Shown here: positions 40,012 through 50,126 of the stretch, piece after piece
How positions within the stretch are numbered: the stretch's first letter is position 1
Layout of the letters: every line of letters starts with the position of its first letter
Origin: Oerskovia turbata
Lineage (GTDB): Bacteria > Actinomycetota > Actinomycetes > Actinomycetales > Cellulomonadaceae
Assembly: GCF_000718325.1 (NCBI RefSeq)
Contig: NZ_JOFV01000001.1
Location: 186,001 to 250,000 of the forward strand
DNA: 64,000 nt
Direction of reading: 5' to 3'
Position numbers and translations under genes: made by a program
Notes under the pieces: generated by a model
The model's input: the letters and a program-made list of their open reading frames with translations, nothing else
The model's database searches: none
Told to the model about the DNA's origin: nothing

Positions 40012-41268
40012 ATGACCGGCTTCACCGTGCTCGACCCGGCAGAGACCGTTGTCGCGCCCGACCCGGCGCACGCCCGCCACCATGGTTCACCCAGCGATGC
40101 GCCCGACGCCGCCGCCCCCCTCGGGCACGGCGAGTTCCGTCTCGCGTCGCCCGACGTGGGTCTCGTGGCGCACGGCGTGCGCGAGCGCCTCGACGTGCCG
40201 TCGTGGGACGGCCCGACGGTCGCGGCCGCGGCACGCGACCTGCTCGCCCGGGCGGCCTCCGCGCGGTGGGCGGGGGAGCCCGCGCCCATCCTCGTGGGGA
40301 CGATCCCGTTCGACCCCTCGCGCCCGGCGCACCTCGTCGTCCCGGCGCACCAGTCCTGGCGGCCCGTGGTCGCTGCCGGTGCACCGGGCGAGACCATCGA
40401 GGAGGCCCCGCTACCCGTCGCCCGGCCCGAGGGTGCGCTGCCCGGACGTGACGACGTGGTCTTCCGCGCCGCCGTCGGGCGGGCCGTGTCCCGGCTCGAG
40501 GACGGCGTGGCCGAGAAGGTCGTCCTGGCGCGCACCCTCGACGTGTCCGCGGCGGGTCCGCTCGACCGTGGCGTGGTGCGTGCCGCGATGCGGTGCGCGA
40601 ACCCGGACGCGTACGTGTTCGACGTCGAGCTGCCCGGCGACCAGGGGCACCTGATCGGGGCGAGCCCCGAGCTCCTGGTCTCGGTGCGCGACGGCGTGCT
40701 GCACAGCCACCCGCTCGCGGGCTCGGCCCCGCGCTCGGCCGACCCCGAGGAGGACCGCGCGACCGGGCAGCGGCTCCTGACGTCCGAGAAGGACCTGCGC
40801 GAGCACGCGTTCGTGACCGCCGCGATCCGCGAGGTGCTGCGCGCGTACGTCGCCCACGAGGACGACCTGGACGTTCCGACGTCCCCGGAGCTCGTCGCGA
40901 CCTCGCACCTGTGGCACCTCGGCACGCCCGTCACGGCGCGTCTGCGGCCTGGCGTCTCGGTGCTCGACGTCGTCTACGCGCTGCACCCCACGCCCGCGGT
41001 CTGCGGGCACCCGCAGGCCGCGGCACGCGAGCTCATCGGGTCCCTCGAACCGTTCGACCGTGGCTTCTACACGGGCCTCGTCGGCTGGGCGGACCAGGCC
41101 GGGAACGGCGAGTGGGCGATCGTGCTGCGCTGCGGCGTGGTGCGCGGCGCGGACGTGCGGCTGTTCGCGGGGGCGGGCGTCGTCGTCGGGTCCACGCCCG
41201 AGGGCGAGCACGCCGAGACCGCCGTGAAGTTCTCGACGCTGCTGTCCGCGCTGGGCGTGGTCTCGTGA
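40012..41268 (+). CDS. dhbC: Isochorismate synthase
   Basis: A 418-aa chorismate-utilising enzyme that converts chorismate to isochorismate, the first committed step to DHB. Motifs: EKVVLARTLDV, LIGASPELLVSVRDGVLHSH, PLAGSAPR, then HPTPAVCGHPQAAARELIGS and FYTGLVGWAD, with a Mg-binding glutamate in TPEGEHAETAVKFSTLL. The stop overlaps the GTG of the ligase gene (GTGA). Confidence 0.94.
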   Translation: MTGFTVLDPAETVVAPDPAHARHHGSPSDAPDAAAPLGHGEFRLASPDVGLVAHGVRERLDVPSWDGPTVAAAARDLLARAASARWAGEPAPILVGTIPFDPSRPAHLVVPAHQSWRPVVAAGAPGETIEEAPLPVARPEGALPGRDDVVFRAAVGRAVSRLEDGVAEKVVLARTLDVSAAGPLDRGVVRAAMRCANPDAYVFDVELPGDQGHLIGASPELLVSVRDGVLHSHPLAGSAPRSADPEEDRATGQRLLTSEKDLREHAFVTAAIREVLRAYVAHEDDLDVPTSPELVATSHLWHLGTPVTARLRPGVSVLDVVYALHPTPAVCGHPQAAARELIGSLEPFDRGFYTGLVGWADQAGNGEWAIVLRCGVVRGADVRLFAGAGVVVGSTPEGEHAETAVKFSTLLSALGVVS

Positions 41269-42986
41269 GCGTCGAACTCGCGCGCCCGGCGCCGTTCGTG
41301 CTCGACGGCGTCGTACCGTTCCCGGCCGACGTCGCCGAGCGCTACCGCGCGGCCGGGTTCTGGACGGACCAGACGCTCGGCTCGCTCGTGCGCGACGCAG
41401 CCGCCGCACGGCCCGACGCGACCGCGCTCGTCGACGCGGCCCGCAGCATGACCTACACGGACCTGGACCGTGCGGCCGACGACCTCGCGCACGGCTTCGC
41501 GGCGCTGGGGCTGCGCCGGGGCGACCGCGTCGTCGTGCAGCTACCGAGCGCGAGCGAGCTGGTCGAGGTGCTGGTCGCGCTCGGACGCTCGGGCGTCGTG
41601 CCGGTCCTCGCGCTGCCCGCGCACCGGCGCACCGAGGTCGAGTACTTCGCGGCGCACACGGGCGCGGTCGCGCTCGTGACCGGTGGCGTCGAGGCGGGCT
41701 TCGACCACGCGGCCCTCGCCCGGGAGGTCGCCGGGACCGTGGCCTCGGTGCGGCACGTCGTCGCGACCCCCGCGGCGCACGCCGAGCGGCCGGACGCACC
41801 CAGCCCGTTCACCGCGCACTCCCTCGACGACCTGCGCCGGGCCGACCTGACCGCGGTCCGCGGACCCTTCGAGGACGCCGCCCACCCGGCCGACGTCGTG
41901 CTCCTCCAGCTCTCGGGCGGGACCACGGGCACGCCCAAGCTCATCCCGCGCACGCACGCCGACTACCTGTACTCGGTGCGCGAGAGCGCGCGGATCTGCG
42001 GGCTCGGTCCGGGCTCGGTGTACCTCGCGACGCTGCCCGTCGCGCACAACTACGCCCTGACGTCGCCCGGTGTGCTCGGGGTGCTGCACGCGGGCGGGAC
42101 CGTCGTCCTGTCCCCGCACGGCGCCCCGGACACGGCCTTCCCGCTCGTCGAGCGGCACCGCGTCACGCACGTCGCCCTCGTGCCGCCGCTCGCGCACGTC
42201 TGGGCCGCGTCGCCGCTCGTCGCCGCGCACGACCTGTCCTCGCTCGAGGTCCTGCAGGTCGGGGGAGCCAAGCTGGGGACGAGCGCGGCCGAGCGCCTGC
42301 TCGACGTCTTCGGGGACACGCTCCAGCAGGTCTTCGGCATGGCCGAGGGGCTCGTCTGCTACACCCGGGCGGGCGACCCGCGCGAGGTCGTCGTCGGGAC
42401 CCAGGGACGGCCCGTCTCTCCCGCTGACGAGGTCCTCGTCGTGGACGACCACGACGAGACCGTGCCGCCCGGGCACCCCGGGCACCTGCTGACCCGCGGC
42501 CCGTACACGATCCGCGGCTACTACCGGGCGCCCGAGCACGACGCGCGCTCGTTCACGGCCGACGGCTTCTACCGCACGGGCGACCTCGTGGTGCGCGACG
42601 CCGCGGGGTACCTCACGGTCGTCGGGCGCGCGAAGGAGCAGATCAACCGCGGTGGAGAGAAGATCGCCCCCGCCGAGGTCGAGAACCACCTGCGCGCGCA
42701 CCCCGACGTGCTCGACGCGAGCGTCGTCGGCGAGCCCGACGAGTACCTGGGCGAGCGGGCGGCAGCGCGCGTCGTGCCACGCCCCGGGACGGTCGCGCCG
42801 ACGGGTCCCGTGCTGCGCCGGTTCCTGCGCGAGCGCGGCATCGCCGCCTACAAGATCCCCGACCGCTTCGAGACCGTCGAGGCGCTCGCCACCACCGCGG
42901 TCGGCAAGGTCGACCGCACCCACCCGGCCCCCGCTCCCGCGGCCGCCGGCACCGAACCCCGCACCCAGCCGTGGAGCACGCGATGA
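41265..42986 (+). CDS. dhbE: 2,3-dihydroxybenzoate-AMP ligase
   Basis: A 573-aa stand-alone adenylation enzyme that activates DHB and loads it on the aryl carrier protein (45339). Motifs: LLQLSGGTTGTPKLIPRTH (P-loop, A3), LPVAHNYALTSPGVLG with the asparagine in the DHB-pocket region, QQVFGMAEGLVCYTR (A5), YRTGDLVVRDAAGYLTVVGR (A7-A8) and TTAVGKVDRT with the A10 lysine. These fit EntE/DhbE rather than amino-acid A domains. Four-base overlaps on both sides. Confidence 0.95.
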   Translation: MSVELARPAPFVLDGVVPFPADVAERYRAAGFWTDQTLGSLVRDAAAARPDATALVDAARSMTYTDLDRAADDLAHGFAALGLRRGDRVVVQLPSASELVEVLVALGRSGVVPVLALPAHRRTEVEYFAAHTGAVALVTGGVEAGFDHAALAREVAGTVASVRHVVATPAAHAERPDAPSPFTAHSLDDLRRADLTAVRGPFEDAAHPADVVLLQLSGGTTGTPKLIPRTHADYLYSVRESARICGLGPGSVYLATLPVAHNYALTSPGVLGVLHAGGTVVLSPHGAPDTAFPLVERHRVTHVALVPPLAHVWAASPLVAAHDLSSLEVLQVGGAKLGTSAAERLLDVFGDTLQQVFGMAEGLVCYTRAGDPREVVVGTQGRPVSPADEVLVVDDHDETVPPGHPGHLLTRGPYTIRGYYRAPEHDARSFTADGFYRTGDLVVRDAAGYLTVVGRAKEQINRGGEKIAPAEVENHLRAHPDVLDASVVGEPDEYLGERAAARVVPRPGTVAPTGPVLRRFLRERGIAAYKIPDRFETVEALATTAVGKVDRTHPAPAPAAAGTEPRTQPWSTR

Positions 42987-44512
42987 GCAACCCGTCCCGC
43001 ACGCAGGACCCCCGCACGCAGGACCGCCGCCGCACGGCGCACGACGTGGACGTCGACGTCCTGGGTGTCGGCTTCGGGCCGTCGAACATGGCCCTCGCGA
43101 TCGCGATCGAGGAGCACAACGCGAGCGCCCAGGCACCGTTGCGCGCGGTCTTCCACGAGCGTCAGGCGACCTCGCGCTGGCACCACGGGATGCTCTTCGA
43201 GGACGCGCACATGCAGGTCGCGTTCGCCAAGGACCTCGTGACGCTGCGCAACCCCACGAGCGACTACTCGTTCCTCGCGTTCCTGCACGAGCAGGGCCGC
43301 CTGACCGACTTCCTCAACCGGGGTAGCTTCGCGCCGTTGCGCGTCGAGTTCGCGGCCTACCTGCGCTGGGCCGCGGCCCGTCTCGCGGGGTTCACGCGCT
43401 ACGGCTCGTCGGTCGAGTCCGTGACGCCCGTGCACGACGGCGGGAGGGTCGTCGCGTTCGACGTCACCGTCGCGGGGGAGCACGGTACGAGCAGGACCAG
43501 GGCCCGTGACGTCGTCGTCGCCGCAGGCCTCCAGCCCCGCCTCCCGGAGGGCGTCGTCGAGTCCGGCCGGGTCTGGCACAACCAGCGCCACCTCGACCGC
43601 GTCGCGCTCGCAGGCCACGACGTGCGCCGCGCCGTGGTCGTGGGCGCAGGGCAGAGCGCGGCCGAGATCATGATCGACCTCTACGACCGGTTCCCCGGCG
43701 CCGAGGTGCACTCGGTGTCGCGCCGCTACGGCTTCTCTCCCTCGGACTCGACGCCCTACGCCAACTCGGTGTTCGACCCGGGCGCGGTCGACGTCTTCTA
43801 CGACGCCCCGCCCGCCGGGCGCGCGCAGCTCATGGCGCACCACCGCAACACCAACTACTCGGTCGTCGCCGAGGACACCATCCGCACCCTGCACGAGCGC
43901 GAGTACCGCGACCGGTGGCTCGGGCGCGGGCGCCTGCACTGGCACCGCTGCACCGAGGTGCTCGACGTGCGGGACGCCTCGGCCACCCCGACGGACGGCC
44001 CGGCGGGAGGTGCGGTGGACGGTCCGGCGGGACGTCCGGTGGGCGGCCCGGTGGCTCTGACGCTCGCCGAGAACCTCACGGGGACGACGGCCGTCCTCGA
44101 CGCCGACCTCGTCGTGCTCGCCACGGGCTACCGCCCCCTGGACCCGGCGACGCTGCTCGGCGGCGCGACCGACCTGCTCGGTCGCGACGCCGACGGGGCC
44201 CTGGACCTGCACCGCGACCACCGCGCCCGCCTCACCGCGCCTGCCGACGCCGGGCTCTACCTCGTGGGGCAGTCCGAGCACTCGCACGGACTCGGCTCGA
44301 CCCTGCTGTCCACGCTCGGGGTCCGCGCCGGAGAGGTGCTCGCGTCGGTCCTGGCCCGCCGGGTCGACGGCGCCGGGTCCGCCGGGCCCGCCGCGCACGT
44401 CCCGGACGAGACGGACGGCGAGACGGACGGCGAGACGCGCGCGGCGCCGTCGGGCACGGGCCGCCTTCTGCCCGGCGGGCGCGTCCTGCCCGACCCGCTG
44501 GTCGTCCGATGA
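42983..44512 (+). CDS. L-ornithine/L-lysine N-monooxygenase
   Basis: A 509-aa flavin N-hydroxylase (SidA/PvdA/IucD family). The FAD motif is VLGVGFGPSNMALAIAI, the NADPH motif VVVGAGQSAAEIMIDLY, and the family-typical TPYANSVFDPG, HHRNTNYSVV and VLATGYRPLDP are present. It N-hydroxylates a side-chain amine to make a hydroxamate precursor. The hydroxyornithine code of the last NRPS A domain argues for ornithine. Oddities: a Gly/Pro insertion near residue 335 (DGPAGGAVDGPAGRPVGGP) and a duplicated DGET near the C-terminus, both low-complexity. Confidence 0.92.
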   Translation: MSNPSRTQDPRTQDRRRTAHDVDVDVLGVGFGPSNMALAIAIEEHNASAQAPLRAVFHERQATSRWHHGMLFEDAHMQVAFAKDLVTLRNPTSDYSFLAFLHEQGRLTDFLNRGSFAPLRVEFAAYLRWAAARLAGFTRYGSSVESVTPVHDGGRVVAFDVTVAGEHGTSRTRARDVVVAAGLQPRLPEGVVESGRVWHNQRHLDRVALAGHDVRRAVVVGAGQSAAEIMIDLYDRFPGAEVHSVSRRYGFSPSDSTPYANSVFDPGAVDVFYDAPPAGRAQLMAHHRNTNYSVVAEDTIRTLHEREYRDRWLGRGRLHWHRCTEVLDVRDASATPTDGPAGGAVDGPAGRPVGGPVALTLAENLTGTTAVLDADLVVLATGYRPLDPATLLGGATDLLGRDADGALDLHRDHRARLTAPADAGLYLVGQSEHSHGLGSTLLSTLGVRAGEVLASVLARRVDGAGSAGPAAHVPDETDGETDGETRAAPSGTGRLLPGGRVLPDPLVVR

Positions 44513-45342
44513 GCCTCACCACGACCGACCTGCGCGTCGGCTACGGCAGGCGCGACGTGCTCCAGGGCGTCGACCTCGAGATCCTCCAGGGCGAGCTCAC
44601 GGTCATCGTCGGGCCCAACGGCTGCGGCAAGTCGACCCTGCTGCTCTCGCTCGCCCGCGTCCTGCGACCCACCACGGGGACGGTCGAGCTCGACGGGCAG
44701 GTCGTCACGTCGATGCCGCCCCGCGAGGTCGCCAAGCAGCTCGCGTTCCTGCCGCAGGCCCCCGTCGGCCCCGACGGCATCCGGGTGCGCGACCTCGTGG
44801 CCCGCGGACGACACCCGCACCAGGGGTTCCTGCGCGCGCTGTCGTCCGAGGACCACCGGGTGATCGACGAGGCGCTGCTCGCGACCGACACGCTCGACCT
44901 GTCGACCCGGCGCGTCAACGAGCTGTCGGGCGGGCAGCGTCAGCGCGTGTGGATCGCCATGGCGCTCGCGCAGGAGACGTCGCTGCTGCTGCTCGACGAA
45001 CCCACGACGTTCCTCGACGTCGCGCACCAGCTCGACGTCCTCGACACGTGCGCGCGCCTGCACGACGAGGGCCGCACGGTCGTCGCGGTCCTGCACGACC
45101 TCAACCTCGCCGTGCGGTACGCGACCCGGCTCGTCCTCATGAAGGACGGCGCGGTCGTGGCGCACGGGCGACCCGAGGAGGTCCTGGACGCCGACGTCGT
45201 CCGGCACGTGTTCGGGATCCGCGCCCACGTCGTGACCGACCCCGAGGGCTGGCCGCTCGTCGTCCCCGTCCGCTCCGACGTCCTGGCCAGGCGTTCGCCC
45301 GCACGCACCCGCGCACCACACCCCGCCGGAGGACCCGCATGA
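44509..45342 (+). CDS. Fe-siderophore ABC transporter ATPase (FecE type)
   Basis: A 277-aa ATPase of iron-siderophore importers: Walker A VGPNGCGKSTLL, VRDLVARGRHPHQG (typical of FepC/FecE), signature LSGGQRQRVWIAMA, Walker B LLLDEPTTFLDVAHQ, and H-loop VLHDLNLAVRYA. No FecCD-type permease is encoded in the window, so the membrane part must lie elsewhere. Four-base overlaps with both neighbours. Confidence 0.94.
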   Translation: MSLTTTDLRVGYGRRDVLQGVDLEILQGELTVIVGPNGCGKSTLLLSLARVLRPTTGTVELDGQVVTSMPPREVAKQLAFLPQAPVGPDGIRVRDLVARGRHPHQGFLRALSSEDHRVIDEALLATDTLDLSTRRVNELSGGQRQRVWIAMALAQETSLLLLDEPTTFLDVAHQLDVLDTCARLHDEGRTVVAVLHDLNLAVRYATRLVLMKDGAVVAHGRPEEVLDADVVRHVFGIRAHVVTDPEGWPLVVPVRSDVLARRSPARTRAPHPAGGPA

Positions 45343-45584
45343 CGCACCCGACCATCACGCGCGAGCAGGTGCTCGCGGACCTCGTCGACGTCCTCGGCGC
45401 GGGCGGACCGGCCGCGCACGAGATCGGGCTCGACGACGACCTGACCGACCACGGCCTCGACTCGGTGCGGCTCATGGCCCTGCTCGAGCGCTGGCGCGCC
45501 GCGGGCCACCCCGTGGAGTTCGCCCAGGTCGCGGCCCGGCCCACGCTGCGCGGCTGCCTGCGCGCGCTGGGCGTCGCCGCCTGA
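45339..45584 (+). CDS. Stand-alone aryl carrier protein
   Basis: An 81-aa carrier protein. The phosphopantetheine attachment motif is DHGLDSVRLMAL with Ser near residue 41. It is expected to carry the DHB thioester made by the ligase at 41265 and offer it to the first condensation domain. In enterobactin systems this domain is fused to the isochorismatase; here it is separate. Confidence 0.92.
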   Translation: MTHPTITREQVLADLVDVLGAGGPAAHEIGLDDDLTDHGLDSVRLMALLERWRAAGHPVEFAQVAARPTLRGCLRALGVAA

Positions 45585-45657
45585 CGCCGCGATGCCCACG
45601 CACCCCCTCCGATCCACCGCACGACCTCGCCAGACCCACCTCAAGGAGAAGCCCAGC

Positions 45658-46686
45658 ATGTCCAGCACCCGAACCCTCACCACCGCACGTGGTACCCGGA
45701 CCTCCCGCGCCACCGCCTGGTTCCTCGTCCCGGCCCTCGCCGCGGTCCTCGCCGTGGGCGGGTGCGCGGGCGGCACGTCGGCGGCCGACGAGCCCGCCGG
45801 TTCCTCGGCGGAGGCGGGCACCCGCACGGTCGAGACCGCGTTCGGGACGGTCGACATCCCCGCGGACCCGCAGCGCGTCGTCGCCCTCGAGGGCGGGGCG
45901 GGGCCGCTCCTCGAGGCGGGCATCGTGCCCGTCGCGACCGCGGACGGCGACTGGGCCGAGTCGTACCTGCCCGAGGAGTTCGAGCAGGTCGCGGACCTGC
46001 CGATCGTGATGGGCGCGGACGGCTGGGACTACGAGAAGATCGCGTCGCTCGACCCCGACCTGATCGTCGGGTTCGTGCGCGGCGGCAAGGAGGAGGAGCT
46101 CAGCGCCGAGAAGAAGGCCGACTTCGACAAGCTGTCGCAGATCGCCCCGACCGTCCTCGTCCGCGCCACGGGCTCTGCGACGGTCAAGGACGCGTCGGTC
46201 GCGATCGCGAGCGCGCTCGGAGCGGGCGAGGACGCCGAGGCGACGAAGGCCGAGTACGACGCGCGCGTCGCGGAGATCAAGGAGACGTACGGCGACGTCA
46301 TCGCGGCCAACACGTTCGCGGGGCTCGACTCGTTCGAGGAGGTCACGGTCTACTCGCAGATCTCCTGGCTCGGTGGGATCCTCGCCGACATCGGTGCGCC
46401 CCTGCCGCAGGTCGTGGCCGAGGAGACGGCCGAGAACGGCGTGTTCCTGTCCGCCGAGCAGCTCGGCCAGGTCGCCGACGCGACCGTCGTGCTGACCGAG
46501 CAGACCGTCGACGGCCGGCCCGGCCCCGGGGCCGAGGAGCTCGAGGCCACCTCGACGTACCAGTCGCTCCCGGCCGTGACCGCAGGCCACGCGTACGGCA
46601 TCCGCTACTTCTTCGCGGACCGCTACAGCCTGGCGCTCGACGTCCTCGACCAGCTCGAGGTCGTGCTCAAGGACCTCCAGGGCTGA
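45658..46686 (+). CDS. Fe-siderophore-binding lipoprotein
   Basis: A 342-aa periplasmic-binding protein of the FeuA/FepB type. The signal sequence ([16 protein letters not shown]) ends in the lipobox VGGC. The mature part has [45 protein letters not shown] and [20 protein letters not shown]. It should capture the ferric siderophore for the ATPase at 44509. ATG 45658 follows AAGGAG; its stop overlaps the first NRPS start. Confidence 0.93.
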   Translation: MSSTRTLTTARGTRTSRATAWFLVPALAAVLAVGGCAGGTSAADEPAGSSAEAGTRTVETAFGTVDIPADPQRVVALEGGAGPLLEAGIVPVATADGDWAESYLPEEFEQVADLPIVMGADGWDYEKIASLDPDLIVGFVRGGKEEELSAEKKADFDKLSQIAPTVLVRATGSATVKDASVAIASALGAGEDAEATKAEYDARVAEIKETYGDVIAANTFAGLDSFEEVTVYSQISWLGGILADIGAPLPQVVAEETAENGVFLSAEQLGQVADATVVLTEQTVDGRPGPGAEELEATSTYQSLPAVTAGHAYGIRYFFADRYSLALDVLDQLEVVLKDLQG

Positions 46687-49600
46687 TGACGACGCCCTCC
46701 GCCCCCGCCCTCGTGCCGTCCGGCGCCGCGCCGACGGCCTTCCCGCTCACGACCGCGCAGCTCGGCGTGATCGGCGCGCAGCTCGTGCGCCCCGGCACGA
46801 CCGCGTTCGCGGTGGGCGAGGTCGTCGAGATCACGGGCGACGTCGACACGGGTGTGCTCGCGCTCGCGGTCGAGCTGGTGGCCGGGGAGACGGAGGCGCT
46901 GCGGACGGCCTTCGTGGTGTCCGACGACGTCGCGCAGGTCGTCCACCCGGCCGGCGGTCCCGCGCTCACGAGGGCGCGTGCGGACGCCGCGACCGGTGGC
47001 GTGCGGGTCCTGGACCTGTCGGGGGTGCCCGAGGCCCGGGAGCGCGCGGCCGCTCTCGTCGAGACGGACCGGGCGCTGCCCTTCGCGCTCGACGTCCCGG
47101 GGCTGGCCCGCCAGACGATCGTCCGCCTCGACGCCACGACCGTGTGGTGGTCCCTCGTGGTGCACCACGCGATCCTCGACGCGTACGGGATCACGCTCGT
47201 CGTGCGCCGCGTCGCCGAGGTCGTCACCGCGCTCACCTCGGGTCGCGACGTGGGCCCCAGCCCGTTCGGGAAGGTCGCGGACGTCGTGGCCGAGGAGGCC
47301 CGCTACGCGGGCTCGCCCGAGCGGGAGCGGGACCGGGAGCACTGGGCCTCGCGGGTGGGCGCCCTCGACGGCGGTCCGGGGAGCTTCAGCGACGGGCCCC
47401 TCTCGGAGACGGCCGCCGGTCCGGTCCCGGCCGACGCCGTGGTGCGCGTCGCGCACGAGGCGGGGTGCGCCGTCGGGCCGCTCGAGGAGGTCGCCGCGCG
47501 GTCCGGTGCCGGGTGGCCCGACGTCGTCGCGGCCACCTTCGCGGTGCACCTCGCGCTGGTCGCGGGGCGCCGCCGCGTGGGCGTCGCGATGCCCGCCATG
47601 AACCGCATGGGGTCGGTCGCGGCGGTCGTGCCGACCATGCGCGTCAACGTCCTGCCGGTCGTGGTCGACGTCGCGCCCGCGCAGAGCGTCGACGAGCTCG
47701 TGACACAGGTGCGCGAGCGCGTGGGCGAGCTGCGCCGGCACGGGCGCTACCCGGCCGAGCAGATCGCGCGCGACGCGGGCTCGGCCGTGACCGCGGCCGA
47801 GCTCAACGTCAAGCTCTTCGACCACGACCTGCGCTTCGGCGCCGCCGTCGGCCGGCTCCGCAACGTGGCCGAGGGGCCCGTCGACGACCTCGCGGTCTCG
47901 GTCGTGCGCGTCCCCGGGCCGGACGGCGACGAGCTGCGCCTGACGGGCACCGCACCCGCACGCCTCTTCACCGCGCCCGACGTCGCCGCTCGCCTGCGCG
48001 AGCTGGCCCACCTCCTCGAGAGCGTGGGCCGTGCCGCGCCCGGTGCGCGCGTGGGGAGCCTCGGCCTCGCGCCCGCGGCGACCGAGGCCGCGATCGTGGC
48101 CGCCTCGACCGGAGCCGCGCTCCCCGGGGACGTGCCGCCCCCGCTCGCCGGGGCGCTGTTCGACCAGGCCGTGGCCCTGCGCGGGGACGCCGTGGCGCTC
48201 GTCGCGCGCGAGACCTCGACGTTCCGCGCGCTCGACGAGCGCGTCGCGCACCTCGCCGGACGGCTCGTCGCGGCCGGAGCCCGCTCCGACACGCTCGTCG
48301 CGGTCGACCTGCCGCGCGGCACCGACTACGTGGTGACGCTGCTCGCGCTGCACCGCTGCGGGGCCGCCGCGCTCCTGCTCGACGACCGGACCCCGCCCGC
48401 GCGACGCCTCGCGCTCGCCGACCGGCACGAGGCACGGCTCGTCGTCGCCGACGTCACGGGTCTGTCGCTCCACAGCGGCGACGGCTCCCTGTGGACGGGG
48501 CGCGTCGTCGTCGGGCCGCGCGGGGACGCCGCCGCCCGGGGCGAGACGCCCCTGCGGCACGCGCTCGACGTGCCCCGCGACGCGCTCGCCTACGTCCTGC
48601 ACACCTCGGGCTCCACGGGCGAGCCCAAGGCCGTCGGGATCAGCCACGGCGCGCTCGCGCAGTTCCTCGCCCATCACGCTGCGCAGGTCGTGCCGCGCGC
48701 GGGCCGGTACCCGGCCCCGGCGCAACGCGTCGCGCAGACCATGCCGCTCGTGTTCGACGGCTCGTGGGACACGCTGCTCACCCTGTTGCTCGGGCACGAG
48801 CTCCACCTGCTCGACGTCGAGCAGTACCGCGACCCCGGGACCCTCGTGGACCTCGTGGTCGAGCGCGGCATCCACCGCCTCGACCTCACGCCCACCGTCA
48901 TGTCGGCCGTCGTCGAGGCCGGGCTGTTCGCACGCGACCACTCCCTGCGGACCGTGTCCGTGGGCGGCGAGGCCTGCCCGCCCGCGCTGTGGACCACGCT
49001 GCGCGCACAGCCAGGCCTCGACGTCCTCAACCTGTACGGGCCCACCGAGTACACGGTCGACGCCGTGGGCGCGAGCGGCGCCGACGCGGACCAACCCGTG
49101 ATCGGGCGGCCGCTCAGCGCCACGGCCGCCCTGGTGCTCGACCAGCACCTGCGGCCCGTGCCCGACGGCGTGGTCGGTGAGCTCTACCTCGCCGGCCCCC
49201 AGCTCGCGCGCGGCTACCTGCGCCGCCCCGACCTCACGGCCGAACGCTTCGTCGCGAACCCGTTCGGGACGGCGGGGGAGCGCATGTACCGCACGGGCGA
49301 CCTCGCGCGCCGCGACGCCGACGGACTGCTGCACTACGTCGGTCGGCGCGACCACCAGGTCAAGATCCGCGGGTTCCGCGTCGAGCCCGGCGAGACCGAG
49401 GCCGCGCTGCTCGCGCTGCCCGACGTCGCGCAGGCGACCGTGCAGGCGCGCAGGTCCGCGCTCGGCGCGCGCCTGGTGGCGTACGTCGTGGGCCCCGGGC
49501 TGACGGGCGACGCGCTGCGCGCGGCGCTCGCGGACGTGCTGCCCGAGCACCTGGTGCCCTCGGCCGTCGTGGTGCTCGACGCGCTGCCGCTCACGACCAA

Positions 49601-50126
49601 CGGCAAGCTCGACGTCGCAGCGCTCCCGGACCCGGCCCTCCTCCCGCCGCTGGAGCCCGGCGCGCCGCTGGAGCCCGGCGCGCCGAGGGTGACGCCCTCG
49701 CCCGCCGAGGGTGACGGGATCGCCCGCCGAGGGCGACCGCACCAGGCGCCGACGGTGACCGACGTGGCCCTGGCGTTCGCCTCGGCCCTCGACAGCGGCC
49801 CCGTCCCGCCCGACGCCGACTTCTTCGCGCTCGGCGGCGACAGCATCCGCGCGATCCACGTCGTGGCACGACTGCGCGACAAGGGCTGGCGCTCGAGCGT
49901 GCAGGACGTGTTCGAGCAGCGCACCGTCGCGGGCGTCGCCGCCAGGTTGCGGCCCCTCGTCGTCACCGACGGCCCGACGGCGCAGCGCCCCTCCGGCGCC
50001 GACGCCGCGCGGGTACCGGCGACCGCGGACGCGGCAGCCCCTCTCCTCGACCTCGCGCCCGGCGACCTCGACCGCCTCGGCGCACTCCTCGGCGACCGCC
50101 GACGCACACGGAAGGCACGACCATGA
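46686..50126 (+). CDS. NRPS 1, C-A-T, DHB-accepting initiation module
   Basis: A 1146-aa one-module synthetase. The condensation domain (about 15-440) has [13 protein letters not shown] at 160 and [20 protein letters not shown], as in DhbF/EntF-type starter domains that accept DHB. The adenylation domain (about 455-975) has [35 protein letters not shown] and [10 protein letters not shown]; the pocket residues I read are D-G-D-D-S-G-L-V-D, where several acidic positions suggest a basic amino acid. A 22-nt repeat array encodes residues 1000-1028, before the carrier domain ([12 protein letters not shown], Ser near 1052). The stop overlaps the next gene by four bases. Confidence 0.92.
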   Translation: MTTPSAPALVPSGAAPTAFPLTTAQLGVIGAQLVRPGTTAFAVGEVVEITGDVDTGVLALAVELVAGETEALRTAFVVSDDVAQVVHPAGGPALTRARADAATGGVRVLDLSGVPEARERAAALVETDRALPFALDVPGLARQTIVRLDATTVWWSLVVHHAILDAYGITLVVRRVAEVVTALTSGRDVGPSPFGKVADVVAEEARYAGSPERERDREHWASRVGALDGGPGSFSDGPLSETAAGPVPADAVVRVAHEAGCAVGPLEEVAARSGAGWPDVVAATFAVHLALVAGRRRVGVAMPAMNRMGSVAAVVPTMRVNVLPVVVDVAPAQSVDELVTQVRERVGELRRHGRYPAEQIARDAGSAVTAAELNVKLFDHDLRFGAAVGRLRNVAEGPVDDLAVSVVRVPGPDGDELRLTGTAPARLFTAPDVAARLRELAHLLESVGRAAPGARVGSLGLAPAATEAAIVAASTGAALPGDVPPPLAGALFDQAVALRGDAVALVARETSTFRALDERVAHLAGRLVAAGARSDTLVAVDLPRGTDYVVTLLALHRCGAAALLLDDRTPPARRLALADRHEARLVVADVTGLSLHSGDGSLWTGRVVVGPRGDAAARGETPLRHALDVPRDALAYVLHTSGSTGEPKAVGISHGALAQFLAHHAAQVVPRAGRYPAPAQRVAQTMPLVFDGSWDTLLTLLLGHELHLLDVEQYRDPGTLVDLVVERGIHRLDLTPTVMSAVVEAGLFARDHSLRTVSVGGEACPPALWTTLRAQPGLDVLNLYGPTEYTVDAVGASGADADQPVIGRPLSATAALVLDQHLRPVPDGVVGELYLAGPQLARGYLRRPDLTAERFVANPFGTAGERMYRTGDLARRDADGLLHYVGRRDHQVKIRGFRVEPGETEAALLALPDVAQATVQARRSALGARLVAYVVGPGLTGDALRAALADVLPEHLVPSAVVVLDALPLTTNGKLDVAALPDPALLPPLEPGAPLEPGAPRVTPSPAEGDGIARRGRPHQAPTVTDVALAFASALDSGPVPPDADFFALGGDSIRAIHVVARLRDKGWRSSVQDVFEQRTVAGVAARLRPLVVTDGPTAQRPSGADAARVPATADAAAPLLDLAPGDLDRLGALLGDRRRTRKARP
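49683..49760 (+). repeat. 22-nt repeat array A in NRPS 1, A-T linker
   Basis: Four plus-orientation cores starting at 49683, 49705, 49727 and 49749, all 22 nt apart. They encode PRVT, AEGD, RRGR and PTVT in turn because the period shifts the frame by one. The RRGR copy has GGGCGAC where the others have GGGTGAC or GGTGAC. Confidence 0.93.
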